Counted from the first letter of the stretch, positions 18,187 through 30,567 are shown. The stretch is 64,000 nucleotides of DNA from Bacteroidota bacterium (GCA_002746975.1 NVXE01000002.1:1-64000); one strand, 5' to 3'. Notes: generated from the letters alone by a model not told the origin. Numbers and translations: made by a program.

Positions 18187-19554
18187 TTAACCGAGTTCGT
18201 TTCTTAGGTTATCTAATCCCTCACGTACAATCTGTTGTACTCCAATTTTAGAAGTACAACCGTACTCACAAAGTGCAAAATCTTCAGGAGCTACTTCGTA
18301 AATTCCAAGTTTCTCCATTGAGTCAATATCATTAACAATGATAGACTTCACGAGATGTACCGGATAAATGTCCATTGGGAATACCTTTTCGTATTGACCT
18401 GTAACTACAAATGCTCTTTCCTCTCCTCCCATATTTGTATCTAGAATCCATTCTTTAGACTTAGGCATCAACCATGTAAGAAAAGAATGGGATAATGAAA
18501 AACGCTTTAAACCAAGACCTAACCAGCCTTCTGTAAGCAGAAATTTAGGTTGATTCCCCTCAGGAAGTAGTGCTATAGCTGAATGATATGCTCCTAAAAA
18601 GCCATCTTGTGTGATTTTATCTCCAGTTAAAGGACTACCTGAAATAATTCTGACATCCTCACCATTCTGAGAATTTGATGGTATTTCAACTATGCTTTTT
18701 ACCGAAGCACCTATTATAGTTTTTACGTGTTGTGGTTTTTTACATTCTGACCCTCCACAAGCAACTACTCGCGATGGAGTATAATTACCCGTTAAGAATA
18801 ATGAGCCTAAGTTTGCTACATCTTGTAGTCCTATAGTCCAAACCACCTCGCCCTTATTAATAGGAGCTATATGATTAATTTGAACTCCTACATTTCCTGA
18901 AGGATGTGGACCATCAAATTCAGAAACTGAACAATGTGTTACGCCTTTTAGATAAGTCTCACCCGCTTTAATTCCGAGATGAACTCCTCCTTCACCTGAA
19001 ATTGCTGCAAGAACTTTAATGCCTGTTTGAAAACTACTGAGTCTATTTTCTAATGCAATTGAAGTATTTGCCGCAAGAGGTGATGAATCGAAGCCACTTA
19101 CATGAATAGAGCGAGGTTTATCTTCAGGATTTGCGACGACATCGAATGGACGCTGCTTAAAGAAGGGAAACATTCCTCCCTCAAGTATTCGTGATATTAA
19201 AGTCTCACGATCCGATTTTTCAACTTCTAAAACGCCAAAATCAACGTTAGAATTTTTATTGTCGGCTTCGATAACAACAGCTAAAATGCGACGTTTTGCT
19301 CCACGAACTATTTCTTTTACTACTCCCGAAACAGGACTTGCATATTGAACTAACGGCATTTTTTTGTCGTAAAAAATAGACGTTCCTGCCTTAACGGCAT
19401 CGCCTTCACGAACATTCAACTTAGGCAAAAGTCCTGTAAAATCAGGTGGTTTAACGGCATAAACCTGAGCTGCTGGTGCTTCAGTAACTATGTCTGAGGG
19501 ACGACCACTCATTCGAATGTCGGCTCCTTTATTTATCCGGTATGTACGGCTCAT
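18187..19554 (-). CDS. nqrA: Na+-translocating NADH:quinone reductase subunit A
   Basis: Peripheral cytoplasmic subunit involved in ubiquinone access, 455 residues, complete. N-terminal barrel-sandwich-like region (PKLNVREGDAVKAGTSIFYD, ASPVSGVVKEIVRGAKRR), a central Rossmann-like region with GEVVWTIGLQDVANLGSLFL, and the characteristic C-terminus with DFALCEYGCTSKIGVQQIV. First gene of the nqrABCDEF-apbE operon; a perfect TAnnTTTG box and an inverted repeat lie upstream. Confidence 0.97.
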   Translation of the reverse strand: MSRTYRINKGADIRMSGRPSDIVTEAPAAQVYAVKPPDFTGLLPKLNVREGDAVKAGTSIFYDKKMPLVQYASPVSGVVKEIVRGAKRRILAVVIEADNKNSNVDFGVLEVEKSDRETLISRILEGGMFPFFKQRPFDVVANPEDKPRSIHVSGFDSSPLAANTSIALENRLSSFQTGIKVLAAISGEGGVHLGIKAGETYLKGVTHCSVSEFDGPHPSGNVGVQINHIAPINKGEVVWTIGLQDVANLGSLFLTGNYTPSRVVACGGSECKKPQHVKTIIGASVKSIVEIPSNSQNGEDVRIISGSPLTGDKITQDGFLGAYHSAIALLPEGNQPKFLLTEGWLGLGLKRFSLSHSFLTWLMPKSKEWILDTNMGGEERAFVVTGQYEKVFPMDIYPVHLVKSIIVNDIDSMEKLGIYEVAPEDFALCEYGCTSKIGVQQIVREGLDNLRNELG

Positions 19555-19562
19555 TTCTAAAT

Positions 19563-19577
19563 GAATTGATTCAATTC
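19563..19577. promoter_or_regulatory. Perfect inverted repeat in nqrA leader
   Basis: gaattga-t-tcaattc, two perfect 7-bp arms with a 1-bp centre, lies 9-23 bases before the nqrA ATG and just downstream of the predicted -7 box. This is where a repressor would occlude initiation. The 1-nt centre makes an RNA hairpin unlikely, so a DNA operator is favoured. Confidence 0.35.
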
Positions 19578-19583
19578 GGGGCG

Positions 19584-19591
19584 CAAAGATA
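19584..19591 (-). promoter_or_regulatory. TATCTTTG -7 box of the nqr operon
   Basis: Perfect match to TAnnTTTG on the minus strand, ending 29 bases before the nqrA start codon. No TTG was found at the usual 19-21 bp, so the -33 element is weak or absent. Confidence 0.45.
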
Positions 19592-19630
19592 ATACCTCTA
19601 CACTCTAAAGGCGAGTTCTTGTCAAAACAT

Positions 19631-19649
19631 AAGTTCGAGTTACGAACTT
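19631..19649. promoter_or_regulatory. Inverted repeat just before the DUF5103 gene
   Basis: aagttcg-agtta-cgaactt, perfect 7-bp arms with a 5-nt loop, ends six bases before ATG 19656. It could be an operator for the divergent promoters or a small hairpin next to the translation start. Confidence 0.3.
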
Positions 19650-19655
19650 TGAACC

Positions 19656-20924
19656 ATGATTAATTGGAGAATTTATTTTTTATTGGGACTTTTCACAAGT
19701 GTGAGCTCAAGTGGGGTTTGGTCTCAAAAAGTAGAATTAAATAAGTCTAAATACGGTTTATCATCCATCACGCTTTACCCAAAAGGCGCACCCACATCCC
19801 CTCCGTTCATACCACTTAGTGGCGGCGTACTCACATTTATGTTCGACGATTTAAGTGCATCATATTCAACTTACAACTTAAGAATAGTTCACTGCACTCA
19901 TGATTGGTGGTACAGTGATTTACACCCCAGTGAATACATCGACGGGTTTCACAATGTTGTAATTGATGAAATGGAAGACAGTTTCGGGACTAAAGTGAAT
20001 TACACACACTACTCCATTGACTTGCCAAGAGAAGATTTAATTATTACTCGTAGTGGCAATTATGTTTTAGAAGTTTTCGACCCATATGAACCAAACGAAA
20101 TTGTTATTTCAAGAAGGTTTGTTGTTTATGAAGATCTTTGTTTTGTTGAAGCCAAGGTTAATGAACCTGTTGATGTCGCTTTAAGAAGGACTCATCAAGA
20201 CGTTTCTTTCATCGTAAAAGAAGATAGTTACGCATTTCTAGACCCGTATTCAAGTCTTACGGCTACGGTATTACAAAACGGTAGATGGGACAATGCTTTA
20301 TCAGGAATACCTCCACGGTTTATTAAGGGCCACGAAATAGATTTTTCTAAAGTTGGATACACCTTTCCGGGTGGAAATTCATATCGTTTTGTTGATTTGA
20401 AAAGCCTTAGCTATACTGCAAGAGGCATAGCAGGGATTATGGAGGGAGAGGACTATTTTCATCATTTACTTGAACCAAGCAAAAGAAGAACATACACATA
20501 CCACAAATCACAACCAGATATTAATGGCGCATTTATAATTGCTAATGACAGGTATGAGCCACATACTGGAAGCGATTATACAATGACTCACTTTTCACTT
20601 CCTATGCCATACGAACTGCACGACAGAAACATTTTCATCTTCGGAGAGCTAAGTAACGGTCGTTGTCTTCCGACATATCAAATGCATTGGAATTCAGCAA
20701 AATCTTCTTACGAAGCGAAGTTACTTCTAAAGCAAGGATACTATAATTTCTTTTACCTCGTTAAGGATTCTAGCGCACCAGAATTTGAGGTTGGAATAAC
20801 TGCAGATATTGAAGGTGATCATTTCGCAACTGACAATCTTTATACGGTAATTCTTTACTACTCAGACTTTGAAGGATACGACAGAGTCGTAGGATTCGCT
20901 CAATGGAATAATAACCCCAGATAA
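19656..20924 (+). CDS. DUF5103-family secreted protein
   Basis: 422 residues with a signal peptide (about 1-23, YFLLGLFTSVSSSGVWSQ). The sequence has the Bacteroidota DUF5103 pattern: ITLYPKGAP near the start, PFIPLSGG, FDDLSASYSTYNLRIVHCTH, a conserved HDWWYSDL and a Tyr-rich C-terminal half (GYYNFFYLV). Function is unknown; predicted to be periplasmic or outer-membrane associated. It diverges from nqrA and is followed 1 bp later by an SDR gene. I see no catalytic motif. Confidence 0.85.
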   Translation: MINWRIYFLLGLFTSVSSSGVWSQKVELNKSKYGLSSITLYPKGAPTSPPFIPLSGGVLTFMFDDLSASYSTYNLRIVHCTHDWWYSDLHPSEYIDGFHNVVIDEMEDSFGTKVNYTHYSIDLPREDLIITRSGNYVLEVFDPYEPNEIVISRRFVVYEDLCFVEAKVNEPVDVALRRTHQDVSFIVKEDSYAFLDPYSSLTATVLQNGRWDNALSGIPPRFIKGHEIDFSKVGYTFPGGNSYRFVDLKSLSYTARGIAGIMEGEDYFHHLLEPSKRRTYTYHKSQPDINGAFIIANDRYEPHTGSDYTMTHFSLPMPYELHDRNIFIFGELSNGRCLPTYQMHWNSAKSSYEAKLLLKQGYYNFFYLVKDSSAPEFEVGITADIEGDHFATDNLYTVILYYSDFEGYDRVVGFAQWNNNPR

Positions 20925-20925
20925 C

Positions 20926-21648
20926 ATGACCCAACCATATTCAATTTTTATAACAGGAGCATCTAGTGGCATAGGTGCATGCATTGCGAAACAGTTATGT
21001 GACGCAGGACACAATGTTCATGCATTTGCACGAAGTAAAGATGGACTACAAAATATTAGCACTGAAACTGAACAATGCTCTGGGAAATTCGCTTATTCAG
21101 TAGGTGATGTAACCAACAATAATGACCTAAAGAAAGCTATTGAGAGATGTGCAAACGAGTTTGGAGGGGTTGACATCCTCATTCCCAATGCTGGAATAGG
21201 GTTTTTCAATCCTTTAGAGGAAGCTTCATTCGAGGAATGGGAAGCAATGATAGATGTGAACATAACAGGCGTTCTTAGGACCTTGCATTCTGCCCTTCCC
21301 TACTTGCTCAAATCTAAAGGCCAAATTATTAATATTGGTTCAATTGCTGCTCGACACGTCTTTCCTAATAGCGGGGTGTATTGTGCTACAAAACATGCTG
21401 TTTTGGCATTAAGTGAATCTTTGAGAATAGAATACACAAATAAACTGGCTATTACTACAATTAATCCAGGATCTGTTGATACTCCTTTTATTGATAGAAC
21501 ACAAAATGAAAAGCTGCTTAATGAGTATAAACCTACTTTCAATTCTGGAATGCAACCTAAGTTTATTGCAAAAGCTGTATTGCAAGCTGTAGAAGCTAAT
21601 GGAAGTGGTATATACTCAGAGATAACTCTACGCCCTGACCGTAGATAA
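20926..21648 (+). CDS. SDR-family NAD(P)-dependent oxidoreductase
   Basis: Classical short-chain dehydrogenase, 240 residues, cytoplasmic. TGASSGIG at the N-terminus binds NAD(P), NAGIGFF follows the fourth strand, and the catalytic residues are the Ser in INIGSIAAR and YCATK (YxxxK). The substrate cannot be told; closely related members act on 3-hydroxy acids or ketones. Its start lies one base after the DUF5103 stop, so the two are probably cotranscribed. Confidence 0.93.
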   Translation: MTQPYSIFITGASSGIGACIAKQLCDAGHNVHAFARSKDGLQNISTETEQCSGKFAYSVGDVTNNNDLKKAIERCANEFGGVDILIPNAGIGFFNPLEEASFEEWEAMIDVNITGVLRTLHSALPYLLKSKGQIINIGSIAARHVFPNSGVYCATKHAVLALSESLRIEYTNKLAITTINPGSVDTPFIDRTQNEKLLNEYKPTFNSGMQPKFIAKAVLQAVEANGSGIYSEITLRPDRR

Positions 21649-21653
21649 AATCG

Positions 21654-21661
21654 TACTTTTG
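21654..21661 (+). promoter_or_regulatory. TACTTTTG -7 box of prfC
   Basis: Perfect TAnnTTTG match in the 20-bp gap after the SDR gene, ending seven bases before the prfC ATG. Suggests independent transcription of prfC with almost no leader. Confidence 0.45.
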
Positions 21662-21668
21662 CCCCCAC

Positions 21669-23264
21669 ATGTCCCAGATTAAAGAAGAAATTGCAAAGAG
21701 ACGCACCTTTGCCATCATATCACACCCAGATGCGGGAAAAACTACTCTTACAGAGAAATTTCTACTCTTCGGGGGGGCGATACAAACTGCTGGAGCTGTA
21801 AAGAATAATAAAATAACGAAAACAGCAACCTCCGACTTTATGGAGATTGAACGTCAACGTGGTATTTCAGTTGCAACATCTGTAATGGCTTTCCACTATA
21901 AGGATATGCTGATAAACCTCCTAGATACTCCTGGTCACAGAGATTTTGCGGAGGACACCTACAGAACTTTGACTGCTGTGGATAGCGTTATTCTAGTTAT
22001 CGACTGTGTTAAAGGAGTTGAAGCCCAAACAGAGCGTCTTATGGAAGTCTGCCGTATGCGTAAAACTCCCGTTATAGTTTTCGTAAACAAGATGGATCTA
22101 GAAGGTCAGGACCCATTCGATCTACTTGACGAACTAGAAGAAAAACTTGATATTCAAGTTAGACCTCTTAGTTGGCCTATTAGTGGAGGGGCAACATTTC
22201 AAGGGGTTTACAATTTGTTTGATCATAATGTTCGGTTATTTCAGGCTGATAAAACAAAGGTTGCCAAAGATGTCATAGGAATAAAAGATTTAGCAGATAG
22301 CCAGCTTGACGAACTCATTGGAGAGCATGCTGAACAACTTCGAGAGGACGTAGAATTAATTGATGGTGTTTATGACAAGTGGGACCCTCAACCATATTTA
22401 GATGCCGAGGTTGCTCCTGTTTTCTTCGGTAGTGCTGTAAACAATTTCGGGATTCAAGAGATGCTAGATACATTTATAAAAATAGCACCCGACCCTAGCC
22501 CTGTAGAGACTAGCACTCGCTTCGTACACCCTGAAGAAGAGAAACTTACGGGCTTTATATTCAAGATTCACGCGAACATAGACCCTCGTCACAGAGATAG
22601 AATTGCTTTCCTAAGAGTGTGCTCTGGAAAGTTCCAGCGAAATACATTTTATAAGCATACACGATTAGGTAAAAAACTAAAGTTTTCTAATCCCGTTACT
22701 TTCCTCGCCCAGGATAAGAGCGTCGTTGAAGAAGCTTGGCCAGGAGATGTTGTGGGGCTATACGATACCGGTAACTTTAAAATTGGAGATACGCTTACCG
22801 AGGGCGAAGATTTACAATTTCGTGGCATCCCCAGTTTCAGTCCTGAGATATTTAAGGAGCTTGTCAATAAAGATCCTATGAAGAGCAAGCAACTGGAAAA
22901 AGGTATTAAGCAATTAACTGACGAGGGTGTAGCCCAATTATTTATTCGTGCTGCAGGAAATCGTAAAATTGTAGGGACAGTTGGAGAACTACAATTTGAG
23001 GTAATACAATATCGTCTCGAGCACGAGTACGGCGCTAAATGTGAATTTCAGCCCAAACCGTATCATAAAGCGTGTTGGCTAGTTTCGGACAACGAAGAAA
23101 AACTCGGAGAGTTCCGAAGGATAAAAGCCAATGACCTTGTAATTGATAAAGACGGTAATGAGGTATATCTCGCTCCTTCCCCATTCCTATTACAAATGGA
23201 AATGAATAACTTCCCTGAAATCACTTTCCACGTTACGAGTGAATTTAAAACGGAACAGGCTTAA
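21669..23264 (+). CDS. prfC: Peptide chain release factor 3 (PrfC)
   Basis: Translational GTPase that recycles RF1/RF2 after termination. 531 residues, complete. G1 is SHPDAGKTT near residue 18, switch I includes a [16 protein letters not shown] stretch, G3 is DTPGH and G4 is NKMD. The insertion [12 protein letters not shown] after G1 is typical of RF3 rather than EF-G. The C-terminal domain ends [13 protein letters not shown]. Confidence 0.97.
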   Translation: MSQIKEEIAKRRTFAIISHPDAGKTTLTEKFLLFGGAIQTAGAVKNNKITKTATSDFMEIERQRGISVATSVMAFHYKDMLINLLDTPGHRDFAEDTYRTLTAVDSVILVIDCVKGVEAQTERLMEVCRMRKTPVIVFVNKMDLEGQDPFDLLDELEEKLDIQVRPLSWPISGGATFQGVYNLFDHNVRLFQADKTKVAKDVIGIKDLADSQLDELIGEHAEQLREDVELIDGVYDKWDPQPYLDAEVAPVFFGSAVNNFGIQEMLDTFIKIAPDPSPVETSTRFVHPEEEKLTGFIFKIHANIDPRHRDRIAFLRVCSGKFQRNTFYKHTRLGKKLKFSNPVTFLAQDKSVVEEAWPGDVVGLYDTGNFKIGDTLTEGEDLQFRGIPSFSPEIFKELVNKDPMKSKQLEKGIKQLTDEGVAQLFIRAAGNRKIVGTVGELQFEVIQYRLEHEYGAKCEFQPKPYHKACWLVSDNEEKLGEFRRIKANDLVIDKDGNEVYLAPSPFLLQMEMNNFPEITFHVTSEFKTEQA

Positions 23265-23277
23265 CTTGACACTACAT

Positions 23278-23919
23278 ATGCTACAGTTAACAAAATTAAT
23301 TTTATCTATTGCTTTATTTGCTATAGGCTCATACACTTTAGCACAAACAGACTCTACTTCCTTCGAGGTTGTTCAAGTCAGTGGGCTAGTTGTTACAGGA
23401 GATTCACTTATGCCATTGGCCTATGCTACAGTATATCGTGTAAGTGATGCACGAGGAACTATGACTGACCCTCAAGGGTTTTTCAGTATCCCTATTCTTG
23501 AAGGTGACACACTCCGTTTCTCAAGTACAGGATATATAACTCGTGAAATTATTATTACTGCAGGAGGGGAAAGAAATAGATTAAGCTTAGTACAACCTAT
23601 GAGTAGAGACACCATAATGGTAAATAACGCATATATCTATCCGTGGCCATCTAGAGAGGCCTTTAAGAAAGACTTCATGGCTCTAGGCTTACACGAAGAC
23701 GCTTTTGCCGTGGGTCAACAAGCAATAGACCCTTTCGATATTTATGATAGACTTATTGATGTAGGCATGGATGGTCAAGCTGCAAGTGCTCAGACACTTA
23801 GACAAATGTCTGTCGATTATTCTCAAACTGGCAGTATTCCCACAACTAACTTACTCAACCCTGTGGCCTGGGCTCGTTTTATTCAAGCTATTAAGAACGG
23901 CGATCTTAAAGGGAATTAA
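23278..23919 (+). CDS. Exported carboxypeptidase-regulatory-like domain protein
   Basis: Start chosen at ATG 23278 (MLQLTKLILSIALFAIGSYTLAQ), which gives a clean signal peptide; an ATG at 23239 overlapping prfC adds 13 basic residues. Residues about 32-95 form a beta-sandwich of the CarboxypepD_reg type (LAYATVYRVSDARGTMTDPQ, GFFSIPILEGDTLRFSSTGY). The C-terminal half (PWPSREAFKKDFMAL...) is unassigned. It is followed 6 bp later by a TonB-dependent receptor that carries the same domain type, so a shared outer-membrane job is likely. Confidence 0.8.
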   Translation: MLQLTKLILSIALFAIGSYTLAQTDSTSFEVVQVSGLVVTGDSLMPLAYATVYRVSDARGTMTDPQGFFSIPILEGDTLRFSSTGYITREIIITAGGERNRLSLVQPMSRDTIMVNNAYIYPWPSREAFKKDFMALGLHEDAFAVGQQAIDPFDIYDRLIDVGMDGQAASAQTLRQMSVDYSQTGSIPTTNLLNPVAWARFIQAIKNGDLKGN

Positions 23920-23925
23920 TCTTAA

Positions 23926-26481
23926 ATGACTTCATTTCGTTACATACTTATCTGTTGCTCATTTCTGTGTTTGACTTTTTCGCCGCTTTTAGCCCAAACC
24001 GATTTCTCTATCTCAGGCAACGTTAGAGGAGTAGATGGGGAACTTCTACCAGGAGCCTCCTTAACTGTAATCGAAAACAATCGGATTGGCACCTCATCAA
24101 ACGATTTCGGACATTACGATTTAGACCTTCCATCCTCAGGACCTTGGACTCTAAGATGTTCAATGATAGGTTATATCATGCAGGTAATCGAAATAGATTT
24201 TGAAGGGAAAAACTTCCTCAGACTTAATATCACTTTACAAAACACCGTTGTTATCGGAGCTGCGGAAGTTGTCGAAGCTGGAGGTCATGACGTCTCTTTA
24301 AAAAGAATTGACGCAAGAATTGCTAGTAGGATACCTACCCCTAGAGGAACCATCGAAGATGTGCTTTTACAAGCTCCGGTTAATTTCACCAGCGAACTAA
24401 GTAGTGCTTATAATGTGAGGGGTGGGAGTTTCGATGAAAATTTGGTCTATGTAAATGATATTGAAGTATATAGACCTTTTCTCGTAAGAAGCGGGCAACA
24501 AGAAGGGCTGTCTTTTCCAAATCCCGATATGGTTCAGCGAATTCGTTTTAGTGCAGGAGGTTTTGAGAGTAAATATGGTGACAAATTGAGTTCTGTACTT
24601 GATATTCATTACAGAAAACCTAAAAAACGTAGAACTCAGTTAACGGCAAGTCTTCTCGGTGGTCAATTACAGCACGACGGCTTAAGCCCTGGAGGTAAGT
24701 TTCGAATAAATACAGGATTAAGGTATCGCAATAATTCATATATTTTAGGTACACTTGACGAAACAGGTGAGTATAACCCAACTTACCTTGATGCTCAAAC
24801 CTACATTACTTGGGACCCTGATGGTTATGGGCCTTGGGAAATTCAACTACTAGGCGTATATGGTCAGAATGACTATCATTTCGTTCCTCAGACTCGAGAA
24901 ACTGACATAGGTACTATTAATAATGCTATTCGACTGAAAATATTTTTTGACGGTGAAGAGAAGACTTCTTACCAAACTGGTTTCGGAGCACTCGCCTTTG
25001 AAAGAATCACTGAAAATACTAGGTTAAGATGGATTAATTCTGCATTTAGAACTGTAGAAAGTGAGTCATTTGATATTCTCGGCGCATATTGGCTAGATGA
25101 GTTAGAGTTGGATCCCGGCTCTGACGATTTCGGTGAGTCGGCTAATAATCTCGGTGTAGGCGGTTTTCTAAATCACGCAAGAAACCAGCTTCAAGCCACT
25201 GTAATCTCATCTGCCTTAAAAGGTTCTATCGATATTGATCAAGGGGTACATTTTATCGAATATGGTGTTAAGGGATCGACTGAAATTATTTTAGATAACC
25301 TATCTGAATGGTCTTTCGTTGATAGTGCAGGTTACATTTCACCCCATCCTCAAGATAGTGTGGGATTTATTGACCCTGGACTTCAACCATTTAGACCTCT
25401 TTTAATCGAAAATGTTATACGTACATCTAATGATGTAAGATCTAATAGATTTACAGGGTACATTCAAGATACTTGGTCATTAGAAACGAATAAAGGTCTG
25501 GTCAGAACTCACCTTGGCGCAAGATTTCATTATTGGAAACTATCGACTTCAGCAACGCATCCTGATTCTTTTTCCATCCACCTAGTAGGTGGTCCTAGAG
25601 GTCATATTAGTTATACACCTATAGAAAACCCACAAACAACTTGGTCTATAGCAGGTGGGTTTTATTGGCAGCCTCCTTTTTACAGAGAAATGAGGGCAAT
25701 TGATGGCACCCTTAACCCTGACATACTCCCTCAGAGGGCCATTCATGCTGTTGCAGGTGTAGATCACCAATTTGAGATGTATGAAAGAGATTTTAAATTT
25801 GTAGGAGAGTTATATTACAAGGATTTAGACCAAATGATTCCTTACGAGGTAGAGAATGTTAGACAGCGATACTACGCTACAAATAACTCTAGCGGATATG
25901 CTACTGGTATCGATTTAATGTTAAACGGGGAGTTCATCGATGGTATCGAAAGCTGGATGAGAGTTAGTGCACTTAAAACAGAAGAAGATATTTCAGACGA
26001 CTTTTATCTTGAATTATATAATGACGAAGGAATAAAAATCATTCCTGGATATACATGGAACGATGTCGCAGTAGATACCGTTCGCATAGAACCGGGATTT
26101 ATCGCTAGGCCCAGCGACCAACGTCTAAGCGTTAGCCTTCTTTTCCAAGATGAAATGCCCAGCAACCCCGACTACAAGGTGTTGCTCAGTCTTTTCTTCG
26201 GCACTGGACTTCCCTATGGCCCCCCAACAATGAATCGCTATCAAGACGTGCTTAGAACTCCTGCATATAGAAGGGTAGACCTGGGATTCTCCAAGGAGCT
26301 GCTTACATCAGATAGATTTGGCAATAAAAACGGTTACATTTCACTTGAGGTATTTAATATTTTAGGAATAAACAATACGATAAGCCACACTTGGATAGAA
26401 GACGTGAATGGGAGGCTATATGCAATACCAAACTTTTTAACAAGTAGACGATTAAACCTGAAGCTTCACCTTGAATTTTAA
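23926..26481 (+). CDS. TonB-dependent outer-membrane receptor with carboxypeptidase-like N-terminal domain
   Basis: 851 residues. A signal peptide (LTFSPLLAQT) is followed by a CarboxypepD_reg-like domain (about 25-110; ISGNVRGVDGELLPGASLTV). A plug domain (YNVRGGSFDENLVYVNDIEV, FSAGGFESKYGDKLSSVLDI) and a long Tyr/aromatic-rich beta-barrel ending RRLNLKLHLEF follow. The terminal Phe is typical of outer-membrane barrels. Imports an unknown ligand using TonB energy. No SusD-like gene is adjacent, so a classical glycan-utilisation locus is not supported. Confidence 0.93.
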   Translation: MTSFRYILICCSFLCLTFSPLLAQTDFSISGNVRGVDGELLPGASLTVIENNRIGTSSNDFGHYDLDLPSSGPWTLRCSMIGYIMQVIEIDFEGKNFLRLNITLQNTVVIGAAEVVEAGGHDVSLKRIDARIASRIPTPRGTIEDVLLQAPVNFTSELSSAYNVRGGSFDENLVYVNDIEVYRPFLVRSGQQEGLSFPNPDMVQRIRFSAGGFESKYGDKLSSVLDIHYRKPKKRRTQLTASLLGGQLQHDGLSPGGKFRINTGLRYRNNSYILGTLDETGEYNPTYLDAQTYITWDPDGYGPWEIQLLGVYGQNDYHFVPQTRETDIGTINNAIRLKIFFDGEEKTSYQTGFGALAFERITENTRLRWINSAFRTVESESFDILGAYWLDELELDPGSDDFGESANNLGVGGFLNHARNQLQATVISSALKGSIDIDQGVHFIEYGVKGSTEIILDNLSEWSFVDSAGYISPHPQDSVGFIDPGLQPFRPLLIENVIRTSNDVRSNRFTGYIQDTWSLETNKGLVRTHLGARFHYWKLSTSATHPDSFSIHLVGGPRGHISYTPIENPQTTWSIAGGFYWQPPFYREMRAIDGTLNPDILPQRAIHAVAGVDHQFEMYERDFKFVGELYYKDLDQMIPYEVENVRQRYYATNNSSGYATGIDLMLNGEFIDGIESWMRVSALKTEEDISDDFYLELYNDEGIKIIPGYTWNDVAVDTVRIEPGFIARPSDQRLSVSLLFQDEMPSNPDYKVLLSLFFGTGLPYGPPTMNRYQDVLRTPAYRRVDLGFSKELLTSDRFGNKNGYISLEVFNILGINNTISHTWIEDVNGRLYAIPNFLTSRRLNLKLHLEF

Positions 26482-26523
26482 GCTATTGCTTCTTCGTAGT
26501 TTGCATTGAAATTGACATCATCA

Positions 26524-28509
26524 ATGCGAATCGAGATACTCCTTATTACATGCCTGTGTTTATTAACGTTTCAGGGCGTAGCACAATACACACTGCAAGG
26601 AGATGCTGTATCGGGTGGAGGCAATTGCTATGTACTTACCGATTCCGTTGGAGGGCAAGTAGGTGCTGTTTGGTATGATGAATTAATCAACTTAGAGGAA
26701 GCATTCGACCTTCAATTTAAGATGAACTTCGGTGACAACCCTAATGGCGCAGACGGAATGGTCTTCGTAATGCAAACTCAAGGCCCTCTAGCTATAGGCA
26801 ATACCGGAGATGGTATAGGATTCGAAGGCTTTACTCCCAGTCTTGGAATTGAATTTGATACGTACTGGAATCAATCTAATGGAGATATTTTAGAAGATCA
26901 TATAGGCATTATTTCTGACGGAAGTGTTAGCCACCTTAACTCTACAGCTATTGCTGGTCCTGTTGCTGCTAGCTCTATAGGAGCAGACATTGAAGATGGA
27001 AACGATCACTCTATTCAAATAACTTGGGACCCTGTACTTAAGGAGATCAAAGTGTTTTTTGACTGTGAATTTAGACTTGTGGCAAGCGTGGATTTAATAA
27101 ATTACATATTCGGTGGTGAAACATCTGTTACTTGGGGGTTTACTTCTTCTACTGGAGGGGCTAACAACGTTCACACAGTTTGTCTTTACGAAAACGCAAC
27201 GCCTTCAGGAGACGTGATACTTTGCCCAGGACAATCTTCACAACTTATATCAGGCGGAGATTTATCTATGCCATTTACATGGGTTCCCTCGGACTTTCTT
27301 AGCGACCCTAATGCATATAACCCCATAGCCACCCCCCCATTCACACAAATCTACACCGTTACTTATACAGATTTCTGTGGCAATACACAAAGTGATGAGA
27401 TTGAGGTCGTAGTTGAGCCACTTGAAGTAAATATTTCTGCTGACTTCGACATAATTACTTGTAATAACACCACAGTTAATTTAACTGCTAATACTAATTT
27501 CACTTCTGGGATAAGTTACATTTGGGAAGCTACGGGGGGCGGAAGCTTCTCAAGCACTTTTAATGAAAACTCGTACACTTCAGATGCTGGAATTTATGTA
27601 GTCCAAATCTCTTTTGACGATGGTGCTTGCACCGCCGAAGACTCTTATACATTAGACCTCGATACAATGTCTTTCTCTGCAAATACTGGCTCTGACGGTC
27701 TGATAAACTGCTATGAGCCGTCATATATACTTCAAGGGTCATCTAACAGTACAGAAGCTGAGTTTAATTGGTCAACAAACAACGGAAGTTTTTTCGGTGC
27801 CAGTAATATTGCAGAGCCTACTGTTATTGAAGGAGGCCTATACGAACTTGAAGTAACTAACCCTACTAATGGCTGCGTTTCTACTAATCAAGTTATAGTA
27901 GTTGAAGATTTTACTGAACCAGTTCTAACAGTAGGCTTTCCCGACGGAATAATTAATTGTGAGTTTCTTCAAGTAATGATAATTGGCTCATCAGTATCTC
28001 CTAGTAATTATACAAATCAAGTTGAATGGACATGGAATGATGGTGAGGGCAACATTATAAACCCAAACGACATTAATCCTATTGCTACTCTTCCTGGCGA
28101 ATACTACTTAACAGTTACTTTCTTAGAAAATGGATGTACTACATCATCAAACGAAGCTGCAATAGTTGAGCAAGACGGAGATTCATTCATCGATATTTCA
28201 CAATTAACTATGCCCAACGTAATCACTCCTAACGGAGATTACTACAATGATAACCTTAAACCATTTCTTAAAGATCGTCCAGAAATAACGGCACTTTCTG
28301 TCCTAGACGAGTACCGATTAAGCGTGTACAATAGGTGGGGGGATTTGGTTTTCGGAAATAACGGCTTACCATTAGCATGGGATGGACGTGCAAATGGAAG
28401 TAGATTATCACCTGGAAAGTACTTAATAGTCGTTAATTACAAGTCTGTTTGTGGGGAAGTCCAAACAGGAACTTATACTGGCCCCCTTGAAATACTGTAC
28501 TCTGAGTAA
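26524..28509 (+). CDS. T9SS-exported L-type lectin domain protein
   Basis: Start set at ATG 26524 (MRIEILLITCLCLLTFQGVAQ); the frame extends to a TTG at 26506, which is less likely. After the signal peptide, residues about 22-230 form a legume/L-type lectin-like domain (GADGMVFVMQTQG, GIGFEGFTPSLGIEFDTYWN, DHIGIISDG). Ig-like repeats with TPPFTQIYTVTYTD and Cys pairs follow. The C-terminus is a gliding-motility-type (T9SS type B) sorting domain: NVITPNGDYYND, VYNRWGDLVF, WDGRANG. Predicted to be a secreted or cell-surface carbohydrate-binding protein, 661 residues. Confidence 0.88.
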   Translation: MRIEILLITCLCLLTFQGVAQYTLQGDAVSGGGNCYVLTDSVGGQVGAVWYDELINLEEAFDLQFKMNFGDNPNGADGMVFVMQTQGPLAIGNTGDGIGFEGFTPSLGIEFDTYWNQSNGDILEDHIGIISDGSVSHLNSTAIAGPVAASSIGADIEDGNDHSIQITWDPVLKEIKVFFDCEFRLVASVDLINYIFGGETSVTWGFTSSTGGANNVHTVCLYENATPSGDVILCPGQSSQLISGGDLSMPFTWVPSDFLSDPNAYNPIATPPFTQIYTVTYTDFCGNTQSDEIEVVVEPLEVNISADFDIITCNNTTVNLTANTNFTSGISYIWEATGGGSFSSTFNENSYTSDAGIYVVQISFDDGACTAEDSYTLDLDTMSFSANTGSDGLINCYEPSYILQGSSNSTEAEFNWSTNNGSFFGASNIAEPTVIEGGLYELEVTNPTNGCVSTNQVIVVEDFTEPVLTVGFPDGIINCEFLQVMIIGSSVSPSNYTNQVEWTWNDGEGNIINPNDINPIATLPGEYYLTVTFLENGCTTSSNEAAIVEQDGDSFIDISQLTMPNVITPNGDYYNDNLKPFLKDRPEITALSVLDEYRLSVYNRWGDLVFGNNGLPLAWDGRANGSRLSPGKYLIVVNYKSVCGEVQTGTYTGPLEILYSE

Positions 28510-28524
28510 ATCGTTCTTCTAAGT

Positions 28525-30567
<2,043 letters not shown>

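Noticed and set aside
28510-28524. Bidirectional terminators between convergent genes (28510-28524, 42111-42141, 12462-12483, 6689-6719)
   Set aside because: These gaps are very short and no stem-loop followed by a T-run could be identified.
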